Shown here one piece after another: positions 28,105 to 41,100 of a stretch of DNA of 64,000 bases. Origin of the DNA: Pyrocephalus nanus. Taxonomy: Eukaryota > Chordata > Aves > Passeriformes > Tyrannidae. Each line of letters opens with the position of its first letter. The first letter of the stretch is position 1. Position numbers and translations under genes: made by a program. The stretch lies in assembly GCA_038380795.1 (NCBI GenBank), contig CM076259.1:96831739-96895738 (forward strand), given 5' to 3'. The notes under the pieces are model-generated. The model did no database searches, was not told the origin of the DNA, and saw nothing but the letters and a program-made list of their open reading frames with translations.

Positions 28105-29250
28105 CACAGGGAGGGTGTGTGTGTCTGACAAACTCAGCATTATGATTCCAAACACTGAAATGCCAAACTAAATCCCAGTCACTGAGGAGCAGATTAAAAG
28201 CAACTGGAAGAAGCTTGGTTTAAATCTGGCAATAATGGTCTAGAATCATGAATCAAGAGATCTTATTTCATGCCTTTTGCTTATGCATCTTTGCCATTCT
28301 TTCTGCTTATCTGGCTAAAGAACATGGCAAGCACCAAAGCATCAGTCATTACTAAACTGACTGTGTAGTGTGACTTTACAGAGCTGATGCTAGTCAACAC
28401 TTAGCAAAGCCATATATACATTTCTTGACAGCATTAAAATGTGTCAAGAGTAATACAATGTTAATAAATAACTGCAGTATTTCAAGATGTCCAAACTCAC
28501 TGAAATGCTGCAGCTAAAGGCTTCCAAACATTTCAGAGGCATTTTTTGACTCCTGTGACACACTAGTAACATATTTCACAGATTAGACACTTTCTCTGGG
28601 TATGTTACCAGGTCTATCACATCTTCATGTCACTATTAGGGTGTTTAACTTTGGGATTGATGAGTCAGACTGGTTTCAGCATTATTCAACAGAAAAAGCA
28701 GCATGAGCCTTCTTCTTCATTTACCACTGGTACCTTTGCTAACAGGGCATTGTTCCAGTTGTTTTACTCCATTCTGAGGCAGAGCATTCTGCTCCACCTG
28801 CTAAGAGTAATATTCTTCCTGACAAAGGAGGACTGATTTGGATAGCTGCAGCTCCTAAAATCAACAACCCATGGCATGCAAAAGAGGTAACACACATGGG
28901 CCATTGCCACTGTCAATTTATTCTTGAATAATTCACTGAATGTTAACATGGTAAAATATCACATGAATTCCAATTCATTCAGTTCTGCAAGTTAAGCAAC
29001 CAGCACAAATTTTCTAAAAATATGGCTGATCAATTTCATTTGCTCAAGGCCTGAGAGGTAACTAATGTCTGACGAAGCACAAATATATTGAGAACCTGTA
29101 GGTTTCATTTTCTGCTAGATCTGCATTCCTGGGGCAGTGTAAGAAGGGTTTAATCACAAATCTGCTGAGAATAAAAGAATTTATAAGCTGGTGCTTCAAA
29201 AGAATGTTTTTCAATGTCTTTGTAGTTTGACAGGCCCATCATATGATAAT
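28105..29250. other. Intergenic, no gene seen
   Basis: Unique sequence between the Gypsy-like remnant and a CR1 copy. No continuation of the retroelement polymerase could be seen in any frame. Confidence 0.55.
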
Positions 29251-29628
29251 TCATAAAATCAAGAATGTTAAAGGGTTTGGAAGGGTCCTTAAAGATCATC
29301 TAGTTCCAACCCCATCTGCCATGGGCAGGGACATCTCCCACTAGATCAGGTTGCTCAAAGTCTCATCCATCCTGGCCTTGAACACTGCCAGGGTTGGGGC
29401 ATCCACAACCTCCCTGGGCAACCTGTTCCAGTATCTCACCACTCTCAGAGTGAAGAATTTCTTCCCGATTTCCTTTCTTTCAATTTGTACCTATTACTTC
29501 TCGTCCTATAAACTACAGTTCCTGACAAAGTCCCTCCGTAGGCTCCCTTCAGATACTGGAAGGTTGCTATGAGGTCTCCACACAACCTTCTCCAGGTGGA
29601 ACAGCCCCAACTTCCTCAGCCTGAAATA
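29251..29628 (-). mobile_element. CR1 LINE fragment, reverse orientation
   Basis: Plus-strand reading gives the classic reverse CR1 text: TTTGGAAGGGTCCTTAAAGATCATCTAGTTCCAACCCC, CATGGGCAGGGACATCTCCCACTAGATCAGGTTGCTCAAAG, CCTGGGCAACCTGTTCCAGTATCTCACCACTCTCAGAGTGAAGAATTTCTTCC and CAGCCCCAACTTCCTCAGCCTG. Relatively young by eye compared with the other copies. No intact reverse transcriptase frame. Confidence 0.93.
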
Positions 29629-29816
29629 TTTCTTAGTTGTTCTAACACTAAAATCAGCTTTGCAAATAACAAATTTTTAATGAATTATTCTGTCACCTTT
29701 GTTAAAAGCTGCGAGTTGTTTTTAAAAGCAGAGTATCAGTTGAATAAGACCTGAGTTTACATTCATCTCTAAAAAAAAAAATGTGTTGCACCTTTATGAT
29801 GACCATCATAGAATTA

Positions 29817-29885
29817 AAAAAAAAACCCAAACAAAACCAAAAAAATGAAAACCAAACCAAACCAAAAACAAACAAACCAAAAAAG
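29817..29885. repeat. A/C-rich low-complexity tract (AAACC/AAAC units)
   Basis: About 70 bases made only of A and C apart from one TG, with irregular CCAAA and CAAA units. It lies about 190 bp from the CR1 copy at 29251-29628 and was not part of it as far as can be seen. Confidence 0.85.
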
Positions 29886-32800
29886 ATTGTTGAACTTGGC
29901 AACTGCAAGCTGCATTTACATTTTCTGAAAGTGCTTCTGTGAGTTGTTTATGCCATGTGTTTCCCACCCAACCCAATTTCCCTGATAGTCAAGATGTCAC
30001 CGTTTGCCTTACTGTTCTTTCAAAAGTAATTAATATGAGAGGATGCAGAATCCCCATTATCTTCAAAACAAGAAAGGGGAAGGCCCTGAGCAACCCATCA
30101 TTTACGATAGGGATGTTCTAGAGATTCTGAGGTTAGCTAAGAGAACAAGTGCATCTCCTAGATAAAGTTTGATAACAGCTACAGAAAACACTGATTATAT
30201 TGTTTGACCTCAAGTTTCCCAATATTTTTATATATAATTTTGAAATAAAAGGTTAAATTGCTTGTTATGGGTTCCAAATATTTTATAAAGTTACTTACAA
30301 ATGTTACAAAATCACCTACAAAATAAATGTGGGATCATCCTAGGATTTTATTAAAGAATTAAGTATTCTGTATTCTCTATAAGGGATTGGGGAAAAAAAA
30401 ACCATATAGTTTAAGCTGAGTCAACCTTGTGCTTTTTGATATTATGCAGGCACAGAAGTTTACAATGCTCCTGCTACACAACTCTCCAGACTTCTTGTAT
30501 TCATTCACATTCCTGTTTTGCAGATCAATTTTTCAGTGTGATGTATTTAGCTAACCTGAACATAAATTATTGTCTTAATGGCATTTTTCAAGCTGCAAAT
30601 ACGAGTGATAAATGTCAATTTAACAATACACTTCTGTGTGCTTGCTACAATTTCTGGAGGCTAGCATGGCTCTTGTGTAAAAAGACCATAAGGTTTTCTG
30701 TTATCCAGAACTGTATTTTCTACATAATAATTGAAATGAGATACAGCTACAGATACACTTTATATTTATATTTAAAAACTATTATTATTGTGCTGACAAG
30801 GAACCCCTTATTGAAATCAGTGCTAAATATATTAATATATATATTATTTTAATGGATTTATCTTTTATTGGAAAGGCATTTTAAACCTAAATCTACAGCA
30901 ATGAGCAGTGAAGAGAAACTGCTTTCAGTGTGTCGTGTACGGCTAACTGAGACAAGTTCCTTACAACAAAAGTGATGAACAGAGATCCACTTTAAAGCAG
31001 AACAAAAAACCCCTCAACTTCAGGAAAGAAGGTGAGGGAAATTAACATAATCTTCATATAAATCTTCAGATAAATCTTCATATAAATGAAAAAATGCAGA
31101 GTTCATTCAGTATTGCCTCATTACAGTGTTAGGGCAACTCAGCCATTCATGAAGTACCTTCAGCCAATTAAATGGTATCATTTGTGACAAGAGGTATTTC
31201 CCTCAAAGCACAAAATACATGTGGATCTGCTTCGTCTACAAATATGATTCAATAAACATCAAGCATGAACAGTTGTCCCTAAGTACTCCGAGAGAACAAT
31301 TAGCACTCACCAGGTTTTTTTCTTGTGAATTCCTGTTTTATGAGTTACAGTCTAACTCAGGCATGCTCACTGAAAGTCTGAATTTTTTTTTTCCAAGCAA
31401 GTATTGCAGCACATCTCAGAAAAGAAATTTAAAATATTAATTTGAATGTTTGCAAATAGCTATAATACTGGAACTAATACTAGAAATTGATGTCAGCAAA
31501 GAAATTAATAAACCAGATGATCAGCTTCTTTTTGTACCACCCATACTCTTCTGCCCCCAGTCTTCCTCCTCTACCTTATACAGAAATGACAGCATAGAAA
31601 TCTCAGCCTATCAACATCTACTAAAAACTCTTCAGTCTGAACCACTTGAATCAGGCAGCATTTTCTAAATGAAACTATAAAATTATGAAAAACATGTTGA
31701 CTAATAATTACAAATCAGCAAACTCAGAGTTACTTTTAAGCTTTGGCAATTTTGAACCTATTGCACCATATACTCCTGGACAGCTTGTGAGACAGACAAA
31801 CAAACTCTATTTGCTGTACAAATATACCTGCACACAAATATAAAGAAAAATTTGTGTGTAGCATATTTGCCTAACTCACTTGAAAAATTACAGTCCATCA
31901 TTTCCAAAATTGATCTTCCACTGAGAAGAAACGGAACTGCTGAATGCAGTTTATTATTAAGTAACATGAATAAATCACCATCACAGGTAAGGAACTGGGC
32001 ACAGAAGGCGTTCATGAATTCTTTAGTTTCTGTGCCACACAGCACTCTCAGCAAATGCTTAGAGCAAGGCATATATTAAATATTAATCTATGCTCCTGCC
32101 AGCACCCTGAGTAGCAGGAAGGATATTAGGCACAATCCAAAGGGGACACAGCAGTTTGTTTCTTGCACATTGGCTCTATTTCAAGGCTCACATTCTCATT
32201 GTTCTCCTTGGTGATTTCTTTACCCTCACAGGTGCTGCATTGCCACCAATGGGCTAACAGCCAGTGTTTCAGCCCCAAGGCCTTCCTCAAGGAGGCTGGC
32301 AGAGATTCAGACAATGACAGTACCTGTAATAAAAAAGCAGAAACACAGAGGGGGGGTGTTTTGTGGGTTCTGTTTGGTTTCCTTTTGTGCTTTGCTTTTT
32401 GTACTGCAAAAAGCTGCCACTGGATTTTTTTTTTTTTTACAAAGTGGAACCTTATGAGTGTATTCTGGTTTTAGATGCAAAAAAGCCAAGTTGTAGAGAA
32501 GCACAAGCCACAAAACCCAAACCCATAATGATCAATTCTGTTCAATATATACCAAATTTGCTTTATTTCACTATTTTCATCATCCAGTCATTGTGTCTTT
32601 TAATCTAATGTTGAATAAAATATTTATTTGAAGTTATGGAAAGAAAAAATGAACAGCTATTTTGAATTGCAGTGTATAGAATACTTCAACTGATTATTAT
32701 GACAACTTACCTATTCATCTGTTCATGTGATTTACCATTCTTGTTCAGGTTTACTGAACCACAATGGCAAATATCATTGAAATAGTCCAACTTGCAGAGA

Positions 32801-33529
32801 ATTATTTCTATATGAGTTTTTATAAATATTATCCATTTATGTAAAAGGAAAACCAAATCCCAAAATGTAAGCAGTTATTCTAATGAGAAAGAAGTACCAG
32901 GAAATTTTGGAGTTTATGATCAAGTTAACAAAATCTAAATGTTTATCAGGCAAGTCAGGTTACCCAAAGGTGCATCCCCAAACTAAAGATATCTGACAAT
33001 TTGAAACAGTTAAGTGCTTGTACTAAGATGGAAATTTATATTTATTAAAAATACAGAATTTAAATCATGGGATACTGCACTTTAAAATAGAAAATACTCC
33101 AAATCTGGTGTACACATAGCTTTCACCATGAATTTCAATCATGAAAATCTTCATTTGCGGGATCAGGCCACTGACATAGATCCAGGAACTTAATTAATTT
33201 AAATTAGCATAACAAAAGGATTAACAAGTCTTCACTGTGAACTATCCCATTAAAACGGACAGAAGAGAAGCTCTTATGTCTTACTTTTTACCTCCAGTAT
33301 TGGCTTTCAATGTGAGTGATTCCAATGATATCTAAATTTATTTTCAGATTATTTTGATTACTATCTAAAGAAAATAAAATGCTGTAGAGGATAAAATGGT
33401 ATAACTTCATACACAATGAAATTTAGATGAAGCAAAGGTACTTGTCACGACAACAATTTTTCTTAGATGGCTCTATGTCTTCAAGAAAAAAACCCTCTAA
33501 ATTCTGTATGGAGGAGATAATGCAGCAAT
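29886..33529. other. Intergenic, between CR1 and the probable ANOS1 3' UTR
   Basis: AT-rich; holds the 12-bp tandem repeat at 31048-31083. The 141-codon frame at 30427-30852 is low in complexity and ends in an Ile/Leu/Tyr-rich tail typical of AT-rich noise. No gene supported. Confidence 0.6.
31048..31083. repeat. Tandem repeat, 12-bp unit, three copies
   Basis: Units TAATCTTCATAT, AAATCTTCAGAT and AAATCTTCATAT follow each other exactly, each differing from AAATCTTCATAT by at most one base. Confidence 0.88.
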
Positions 33530-36500
33530 ATTAAGGTGTAGGATAGTTTATTATCTAAACAGTATGTACAAATTCTAAACATGAAAATAGTGAGTAAAAG
33601 AAATCAGACTCTATTTACATTTACATTTTTTTACAAATTGTTTTTACAAGAAGTGTATTTTTTTTCTCTAAATAACAGGACAAACACAGAAGACCAATTT
33701 TTTGTGTATTACAGACATAAATAAATATTGACTTTAAATGACTGTTATAGGAACATAATTTCTACAGCCAATCTGGGTAACAGAGAAGCAGTTCTGTTAC
33801 CTCTACTACAATATAATTAAGTAAAAAGGAAAAAATTTACACATAGAGCTCTGTTAATTACTTTGTAAATTGTACCTTACTAATATATTCAGTAGAGGTA
33901 ATACAGTCGTTACATTTCATGCCCACAACTGAACAATGAGTTTTGGCATGCAAACCCATATATAATCATCAACATCTGCAGGTATTCATTTACATTTTTT
34001 TAAATAAAGGGTTTTCTTAATTATTTAAAACTACATGCAACAGCTTATTAGCATTATATTCCTGGTTAAAATGCACAAGTTTGCATAACATTATTTTTAG
34101 TTATTGATGTTCGCAGGTACTGATCAAAAGGGTAGGAACATACTTGGCACGTGGTATAAGAAAATTAATTAATAAATAACTCAATATCACAATGACATTT
34201 ACATATACACAAAGAAAAATAAATTTTTTTATGATGTTGTACATAGAATTTAGAACTGTCTGGTTCCCTCACGTATTTCTACAAGGCCCAGATTTAAGAG
34301 AGCATTCAAGCAAACTTTGACATCCATGCTTGATTTGAGACATCACTAAAGCTCATTCTCAGCTGCACAGGTTTACTTCCATTCTACTGGCTTCTTCTGT
34401 GAATATGGACGTTTCCTCTTCTGCACACCTTCCTTAAATCGGTACTTGCTCATTTGAAACTCTCTCTGACTCCAGCTTGGAGCATGGAAATGAAAGTATT
34501 GTGGAATAAATTGACTCAGTATTAAGGTTTCTATACAGTTTTGCTAATACCAAGGGGAAAGTTCCCATTCACATTAGCAATGAGCATTTCTCTGACTTTG
34601 TGTGTGACCACGTCAAATATTAATGTTATCATTGCCACACCATGTCCTCAGCTCTTGCTGAAGCCATGAAGTTGAGGATGTTCAGCATTTCAGAAATGAG
34701 ACTTCTTATTTATCGCCTCTGTGTTATATTCCTAATGAATATTCAAGATGATACGCATGGATGATGCAGCACAAGTTCTGTCTTATTCTCTCCTGCTCTA
34801 TAAACAACTCAGAAATGGTCAAAAGAGATATAACAAGAACAAACCATTTTCTTCTTCAACAAAAATCACCAAAAAACAAACAAAAAAAAATCCACTTCAC
34901 AGAGCAGTTAGCAAAAATAGCATAATCTTATAATTCTCCTTTAAGAAATAAACAAAATGCATCTGAAGTCAACTGACAAATCCATCAGAATTGTACATAG
35001 TAAATAATACATTAGTGTAAAGGTGCAGAGTATCTAAAAACATCCCAATATCTCTGATATCATCACAATATTAGCTCTGTATCACATAACATCATTAGAG
35101 AAAATAAATCTTTCACTAGTGAATCATGTAGCAAACTGCAATTCTATTGCTGAATTAAATGCTTAATGTGGCTTAGTAAATTAGGACAATATCCTGTACA
35201 ATTCAGCAAAAAAGACTTTGGAATTAGGCACTAAAAACTTCAAATCTGTACTGCTAAATTAAAAAAATAATCAAGAAATCACAGTTGGGAATTTAGCATC
35301 CATTCATGAGCTTTGCTGACTTTCTATTTTTCATTTTTGATTTGGAGGGTGATTTGAAAGGTGAATTGATAAGATCATTTGTAGAAGGAAAAAATATTTT
35401 ACATCTTAGTGGGTTCTACCATAATACACTTGTTCAATATATTTCTACTTTATCAACTTTTTTTTTCATTAATCTACTTTAAAAGGAAAAACCTCTCGAT
35501 ATTCTTCAGAAGTATCTTGTTACTTTGAAAAGATGAATGTTTCAGAGAGACTGGCATCCGCAAACAGTAACCATTTTGATTCATTTCAGAAGGATGAAGC
35601 TTTCCCTCAGCAACCAAGTCTAAGGGTGTGATGACTCAGGGCTCTTAAGCTCCTTTTTATATCCAGTCCAGATTTGGCATCAGTGTAATAAAGACCAACG
35701 TTCCTGTTCCATGCTTTACCATGTCAGTACGAATGAAACCTAATTTCATTAACTTCAATCAAGTCACTGCAGATTTGATCCAGCACAACTAGAACAGACT
35801 GTGATTGAAAGGTTTGGACAGAATTCTTCAGAGAAGCCTGAGGTAATTACTTTCCCTGATCCTGCTGATCCAGCAAATACCAGGAAGATCACTTCTAGAC
35901 TCATCTACGCCCTGTGCAATCCAAATGTGAAAGTAGTGCTGCACACCGGTCCAATTCAAATTTTGTTTTCTTTGTCAAGACTTATACACACGAAACATTT
36001 CCATCCTGACAAAAATCTCTCAGGATCTGGTCTTCTGCCAAAACTGAAAATAAACCTTAATACTACAGATTCTTTTGAAGAAGAGTTCATGTGTTTATTT
36101 GCTAATGTATTCTGGGAGATGACACGGTAACAGAGGAAGGAATTAAAAGCACCATAGCCTATAACATTTTTAAAGTACTGCTAAGGCCCAAACCATGTAG
36201 CAATAAAAAATGTCTGGATAAGTTCTTGGTCATGAAGTGAGTATCAAAAAAGACAAGCAGCAAAATAGAAAGAGAATGGAAAAGAGCCCTTTAAAACTGA
36301 AGGTAGAAATGTAAAAAAACTGGGACGAGCAAGCGATCAGAAATTAATACTGTTTCCTTCTGGTATTAATCCACATGAACAAAAAGCTATAAACTTCAGT
36401 ATAGACAAACTGAGTATTTTGTGAATATTCTACTATAACAATCATAGCTCTGATCCCTGGTTTCATGTATGCATTTATTTTCTTCCATAAAACAGTTTTT

Positions 36501-38054
36501 TATGGAGAGAAGGAAAATATATTTACCACTAATTTCTGAGCTCCTCTCACTGAATATCTCAGATAAATACAAATCACAGGTGAGTCCGTAGAATTTGCTG
36601 GTAGAAAAAGTGGCCACTTTGTCAAGTTGGACTCGAGTGTCTGAGATATGTAAGCCTCATGTGATGATTCAGGGAGCACTGGAAACGGTGCCAAAGAATG
36701 CAGGACCACTTTGAACATCCTGAACATTAAAAGCTGATTACGGGTATTTGTATGGATGTTTATTGGCAGATACTTTCCACCCTCTCAATAATAAATCCAA
36801 GCAGTTTCTGTTTACTATTGAGATATGTCTCTCTGTGTGACAAATTATTCTAGACAGTTTATATTGCACAATAAGACAATATGAATTCCCTTATGGTTAA
36901 AAAGGGCACCCTTCTGTCTAAATTTGAAAAATGCATTCAAATAAACTATAAGCCAATGTTTTCCAGATGCCAGAATATTGTCACATAATTCTTTCTGTAA
37001 GCAGAACAGCAAAACAGAGCCAACATATCCATCCTTCTGTTCTAAAGTTCCACAGGGAAAAGAAATATGTGTGTCAAAATTCAAAGCCAAAAAGTAGCTC
37101 TATAGCTACTTGAATAATAAATGTGCCTCAGAATTTCAGATTCTAAAATGGTAATGCTAGCTATTCAGACTTTTAATTAGAAAACTGGTGGGTTTTTTCA
37201 AGATAATATTATACCCTGAAATATTATATATCAAAAAAATGTAAACTGGATTTTTAAAGTCATTCTTCCAGGACCTATCAATTACTTGCATTCATTGCCA
37301 TCAACTTTAAACAATTATATTAATTGCCATTTGTTTCTATACAAGGATATATCTACCCTGTATATCCTTTAGCTATTAACTATATTAATAGACGATCGAA
37401 GTCATAGAACATTACCACTTTAGACCAGTTGGATATACCAATGTATCACCATCCTCCTCCATGGTGACACTGCAATTATTAAATATTGGATACTTTAGGG
37501 TTTCTGCTACTGGTATTTATTTTACTTATGTCCTTATTTCAGACATGTGGAGACCCTTTTTAATGGCAAAATACACTAGGGCTTAAACTGGTGACAGGCA
37601 GGGCTTGAAGTAAAATAGATCATTTAAATCCACTGATGAGAAGCTGGCCTCTTTCAAAAGTATGTATAAATCACAGAACTACCTTGCAAATATTAACATT
37701 GAATTCACTAAGAGAAAAAGCTGTATATACTGCACTGTTTCAATCTACTTTAAACATAGAATACGAAAACATTATAATGAACACACTTCAAATTTTCTCA
37801 CAGGTGTTGAGATGGACGTGATCTTCAGTTTGTTGAACAGAGGTGGTAATGAAGTGATACTTGCTGTATGATTCATCCTGGTCATGGTGTAAATATAATT
37901 TTTCATGGATAAACTACAGAGAAGTAGATACAGATCGTACAGGATGGTAACTTCCATTGGAAAACTGGGTTCACTGCTCCTACAGGTGTGCCTTTTCCCA
38001 GATCTCATTTGGGAGCTCAGTTTTTTCCTCTCAGTTATTTGTTTCTGAAACAGT
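33530..38054 (-). other. ANOS1: Probable ANOS1 3' untranslated region, end uncertain
   Basis: No further ANOS1 coding sequence is visible below the stop codon. On the minus strand AATAAA hexamers occur at 37516-37521, 36759-36764, 36474-36479 and 33547-33552. The human transcript has a 3' UTR of several kilobases, so use of the distal signal is plausible, but nothing in the sequence alone decides which is used. The stretch is AT-rich and unique-looking, without a recognisable transposon. It holds one antisense open frame (35801-36130) and one sense open frame (34373-34543); both are discussed under findings. Confidence 0.45.
33547..33552 (-). promoter_or_regulatory. Candidate distal polyadenylation signal for ANOS1
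   Basis: Minus-strand AATAAA, the lowest-coordinate one that would still give a 3' UTR length (about 4.5 kb) like that of the human gene. Cleavage would fall near 33520-33540. Three closer hexamers compete (37516, 36759, 36474). This is motif matching only. Confidence 0.3.
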
Positions 38055-38113
38055 CTAATATTTCTCAGGGGGTGGCCTGTAGTGATGTGCATGATGTTGC
38101 TTCAGATGAGGTC
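38055..38113 (-). CDS. ANOS1: ANOS1 exon 14, coding part (basic, His-rich C-terminus)
   Basis: 56 coding nt plus TAG stop at 38055-38057. The acceptor is a good one, CTTTTTGTTTAG/GA. The encoded tail is (R)[18 protein letters not shown], directly comparable to human RSHLKHRHPHHYKPSPERY. This short His/Lys/Arg-rich tail follows the last FN3 domain; its positive charge fits the protein's known affinity for heparan sulfate, though that role for the tail is inference. The exon continues into the 3' UTR at lower coordinates. Confidence 0.95.
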
Positions 38114-41100
38114 CTAAACAAAAAGAACAGGAAAACATGCACATATCAAACCCTGCATATGCAATGTCAACATTTATCCATACTTAAAAGGCTTTGTGAG
38201 ACCTTCAGTTTGCAGTCCTTCAGCTTGCAAGTGAAATACCTGTGCTGACAACTATGTGCATGTTCAGTCCAGAGAACTATAGTGGGGCTGTGAAAGCACA
38301 AGGAAGATCCAAGCAGATGAGTCTTGAACTAATTAATTCATTTTTTATTTGGCTTCTCAACACTGAGCTGCACTTTTCAGAAACATATGAAGTGCTGGAA
38401 ATGGCCATTAAGAGATTTGCTCTTCTTTAGAAATATAATCAGGCTATAGCCATGCCAGACTGAGCAAACCCAGAAAAATCGAATCTTGAAGGTGTCGTGG
38501 TTTTGCCCAGTCGGCCAGCCCCTGGGGCTGAGAATGGTTTTGTCCAGGTGAATTTCCGGACAAGAAGCCAATTAAAACTCTCAGTAACGCCTTTGCTAAT
38601 TACATATTTAAAGAAAACGGAAGAGAACGGTTGTGTGGCAATTGAAATTAGGCAGCCATGTAGGAGAGAGGCAGCAGGCCTGAGGTGGGCTAAGGTCCTC
38701 TCCTCCCTCGGCCCTGGGCTGGGGGCAGGTGTAGCACTGAAGCCCCCCTTCTCTCTTGTAAGAGAGTGAAGAAAAAAAACTTTAAAGAAGAACTGACTGC
38801 TTGGACGAGAAACCGCTGCAGAGAAATTCCATCAGAGAGATAACAGAGAGCCCAAGGTCAAAGCTGGCAGCTGAAGCTGCAGCAGGAGAGAGAAGTGCAC
38901 AGGGGGGGTTATTGCTTCTTCCCCCTTTCTCTCTCTCCCTTCAGCAGGGTAAAGACTAAAAAATAAATCCCTGATACCTGTAGAAGACTGTTGGGGTGAG
39001 GAGACCCATCATGCGGCTCACAGAGGAGCTTGTGGATATACCAGAGAATCGAGACTTCATGAGAAGGACTGAAATGAAGCAGAGTCCTGTTGAAGATTTT
39101 GTGACCCTAAAAAAACCTCACACTGGAGCAAGAACGGCTCGGGTAAGATGTGGGGATCCAAGTAAGGGATCCATGCTAAACCCATGCTGGAGAGGTCTAT
39201 CGAGGACTGTTCTCCCGTGGAAAGGGACCTCCATAGGGAACAGAGGTGAACTCATAAACCATCATCTCCTGTAACGCCGTGGAAGAAGATCCATGATAAG
39301 CAAGTGTCCTCTTGCAAGACCATGAAAGAGAAACCTTCAAGGCCTGAGTAACCTCACAGCCTCTGGTCTTAGCCCAGGAGAGGGTAGGCCCAGCCCTGGA
39401 GGCCAACACAGAGACAGAGTTCCAGCTGCGACGAGGGTGCTGCAGAGTTACTGGAGAGAGAGCTGGACCTCCGAGAATGGAGGAAAGGACTACTTCTCCT
39501 CCTTGGACTGATATAAAGGGAGGAGAAGTATTTCTGTAAATACATAGTACTTTTACTTAAACAGAGTTGTTATAGATATAATTCTTTAGTAGTTTTTATT
39601 TTGCTAGTAATAAATGTTCACATTATTTTCCCCAAATCCAATCTCTTTTGTCTGCATAAACCTTTTCTCAACTAATAGTAATTGTGTGGGGGCTGTGAAA
39701 GCAAACTGACCCAGAGCAAAACCACGACATTTTTTTGGTGGAGAATGCAGGCACAGACTGCCCAGAGAGGCAGTGGCCGAATCAAACCCCGACAGAAAGC
39801 TACGGAATGCCAGGCCTAGGCAGCACCTGGAGGACAGACCAGCCCTGAATCCCAAGTGCTATAGGCATAAGCCAAAGGCGAGCTCTGACCTCCAGGGATG
39901 TGTGCATTTATCAGACCAAAACCAGCCCAAGCCTGCCCGGCACTTTTGGTGACTCCAGATAACCTTGAGCTGATCACACACCCTCATGGACCCAACAACC
40001 CATTCAAATGTCTGCCCTGTGATTCTGTGAAAGAGATGTGGTTGAATGAATAGCAAATATCAAACCACAGAAACTGAGTGACAGAAAGACTGAATTTTCT
40101 TCCATCATTGCTGATGGATAGTTGTGGAGGAAAAAAAGCCAGTATTTTCCTGACATCTTAAGTTTACTAAGTTTACTAAGAATGCTACTGGAATCCATAA
40201 AGACTCTAAGGCTTGACATGTCACCGTATGTCAGAACAGTGTAGTACTTACTGTGGGGTGAAAATGGCGGAAGGTCTGGTGTTCGGAACGATTTAATTGT
40301 AGCTGGACCTTCCCCACCAGTTGTCAGCACTTGAACTTCTAAGCGGTACAGCATCGATGGCCTCAGATTGGGCACAGTGAGTACATAGTGATCCTAAAAG
40401 TAAATAAATCACTTTAATTTTCAGAGCATCTAAAAATAAAACATGGCTGCTCTACTTGCATACATCAGTGGTTTAAAGAGGTTCTATCGCTCTCAGAACT
40501 CACAAATCACTTTCTCAGAATTCCGTTAAAAGGATTTAACCTATGCATCACTTTGTTGAGAGGGTTTGTTTTAAATTTTTTGCTTGCTATTCCCTTTGAA
40601 CAGGCTTTTTCACCATAATATTATAGTTTCATGTCTAGAAGGTCCAAGTTGTTCAAGTGACTGTTGTGGAAAGTGGACGGTGTGCTCATCACTAAAAGAT
40701 GAATGAGAATGCAGCTTCTCAACATTCTTTGTAAACAAACATGCTCATTACATAAATTTGTTTTTATTTTGGATCTGCATGTGAATTCTACTAATTGGTA
40801 ATTTAATTAGTGGCTGGCCTGCAGCCCCTTCTGTGGCTAGTGAAAAAAAAAGGTGATCACACTGCTTTCAGATTTGTCCCAATTGCACCATAAGACTTTG
40901 TCTTTTTAAGGCCATTTCTGGCATGATGGACTCACTTTTCACTACTCCATACCTTCCATGGTCACTTAGACCTGTGCAAAATAATTTCAGAATAATTTCA
41001 TAGAACGTTCCACATGGCTAAAGACTGGCAGGTATTAAAGAAGCAGAAGTTATTAATCTAAATCAAAATCTAAACTATAAATCAAAACATCACCTCTTAC

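Larger units (their letters stand above)
38114..40251 (-). other. ANOS1: ANOS1 intron 13, mostly filled by an endogenous retrovirus
   Basis: 2138 bp between exons 13 and 14, with GT (40251-40250) and AG (38115-38114) ends. About 1.5 kb of it (38493 to about 40015) is the truncated retroviral element annotated separately, lying antisense to the gene. Without it the intron would be roughly 0.6 kb. Confidence 0.85.

Noticed and set aside
30427..30852. 141-codon plus-strand open frame
   Set aside because: It is the longest frame in the window but is Cys/Ile/Leu/Tyr-rich, lies in very AT-rich DNA, has no domain and no splice or promoter context; it looks like chance.
38497..39409. Several 70-92 codon frames on both strands
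   Set aside because: All lie inside the retroviral LTR, which is non-coding; their length reflects its higher GC content.
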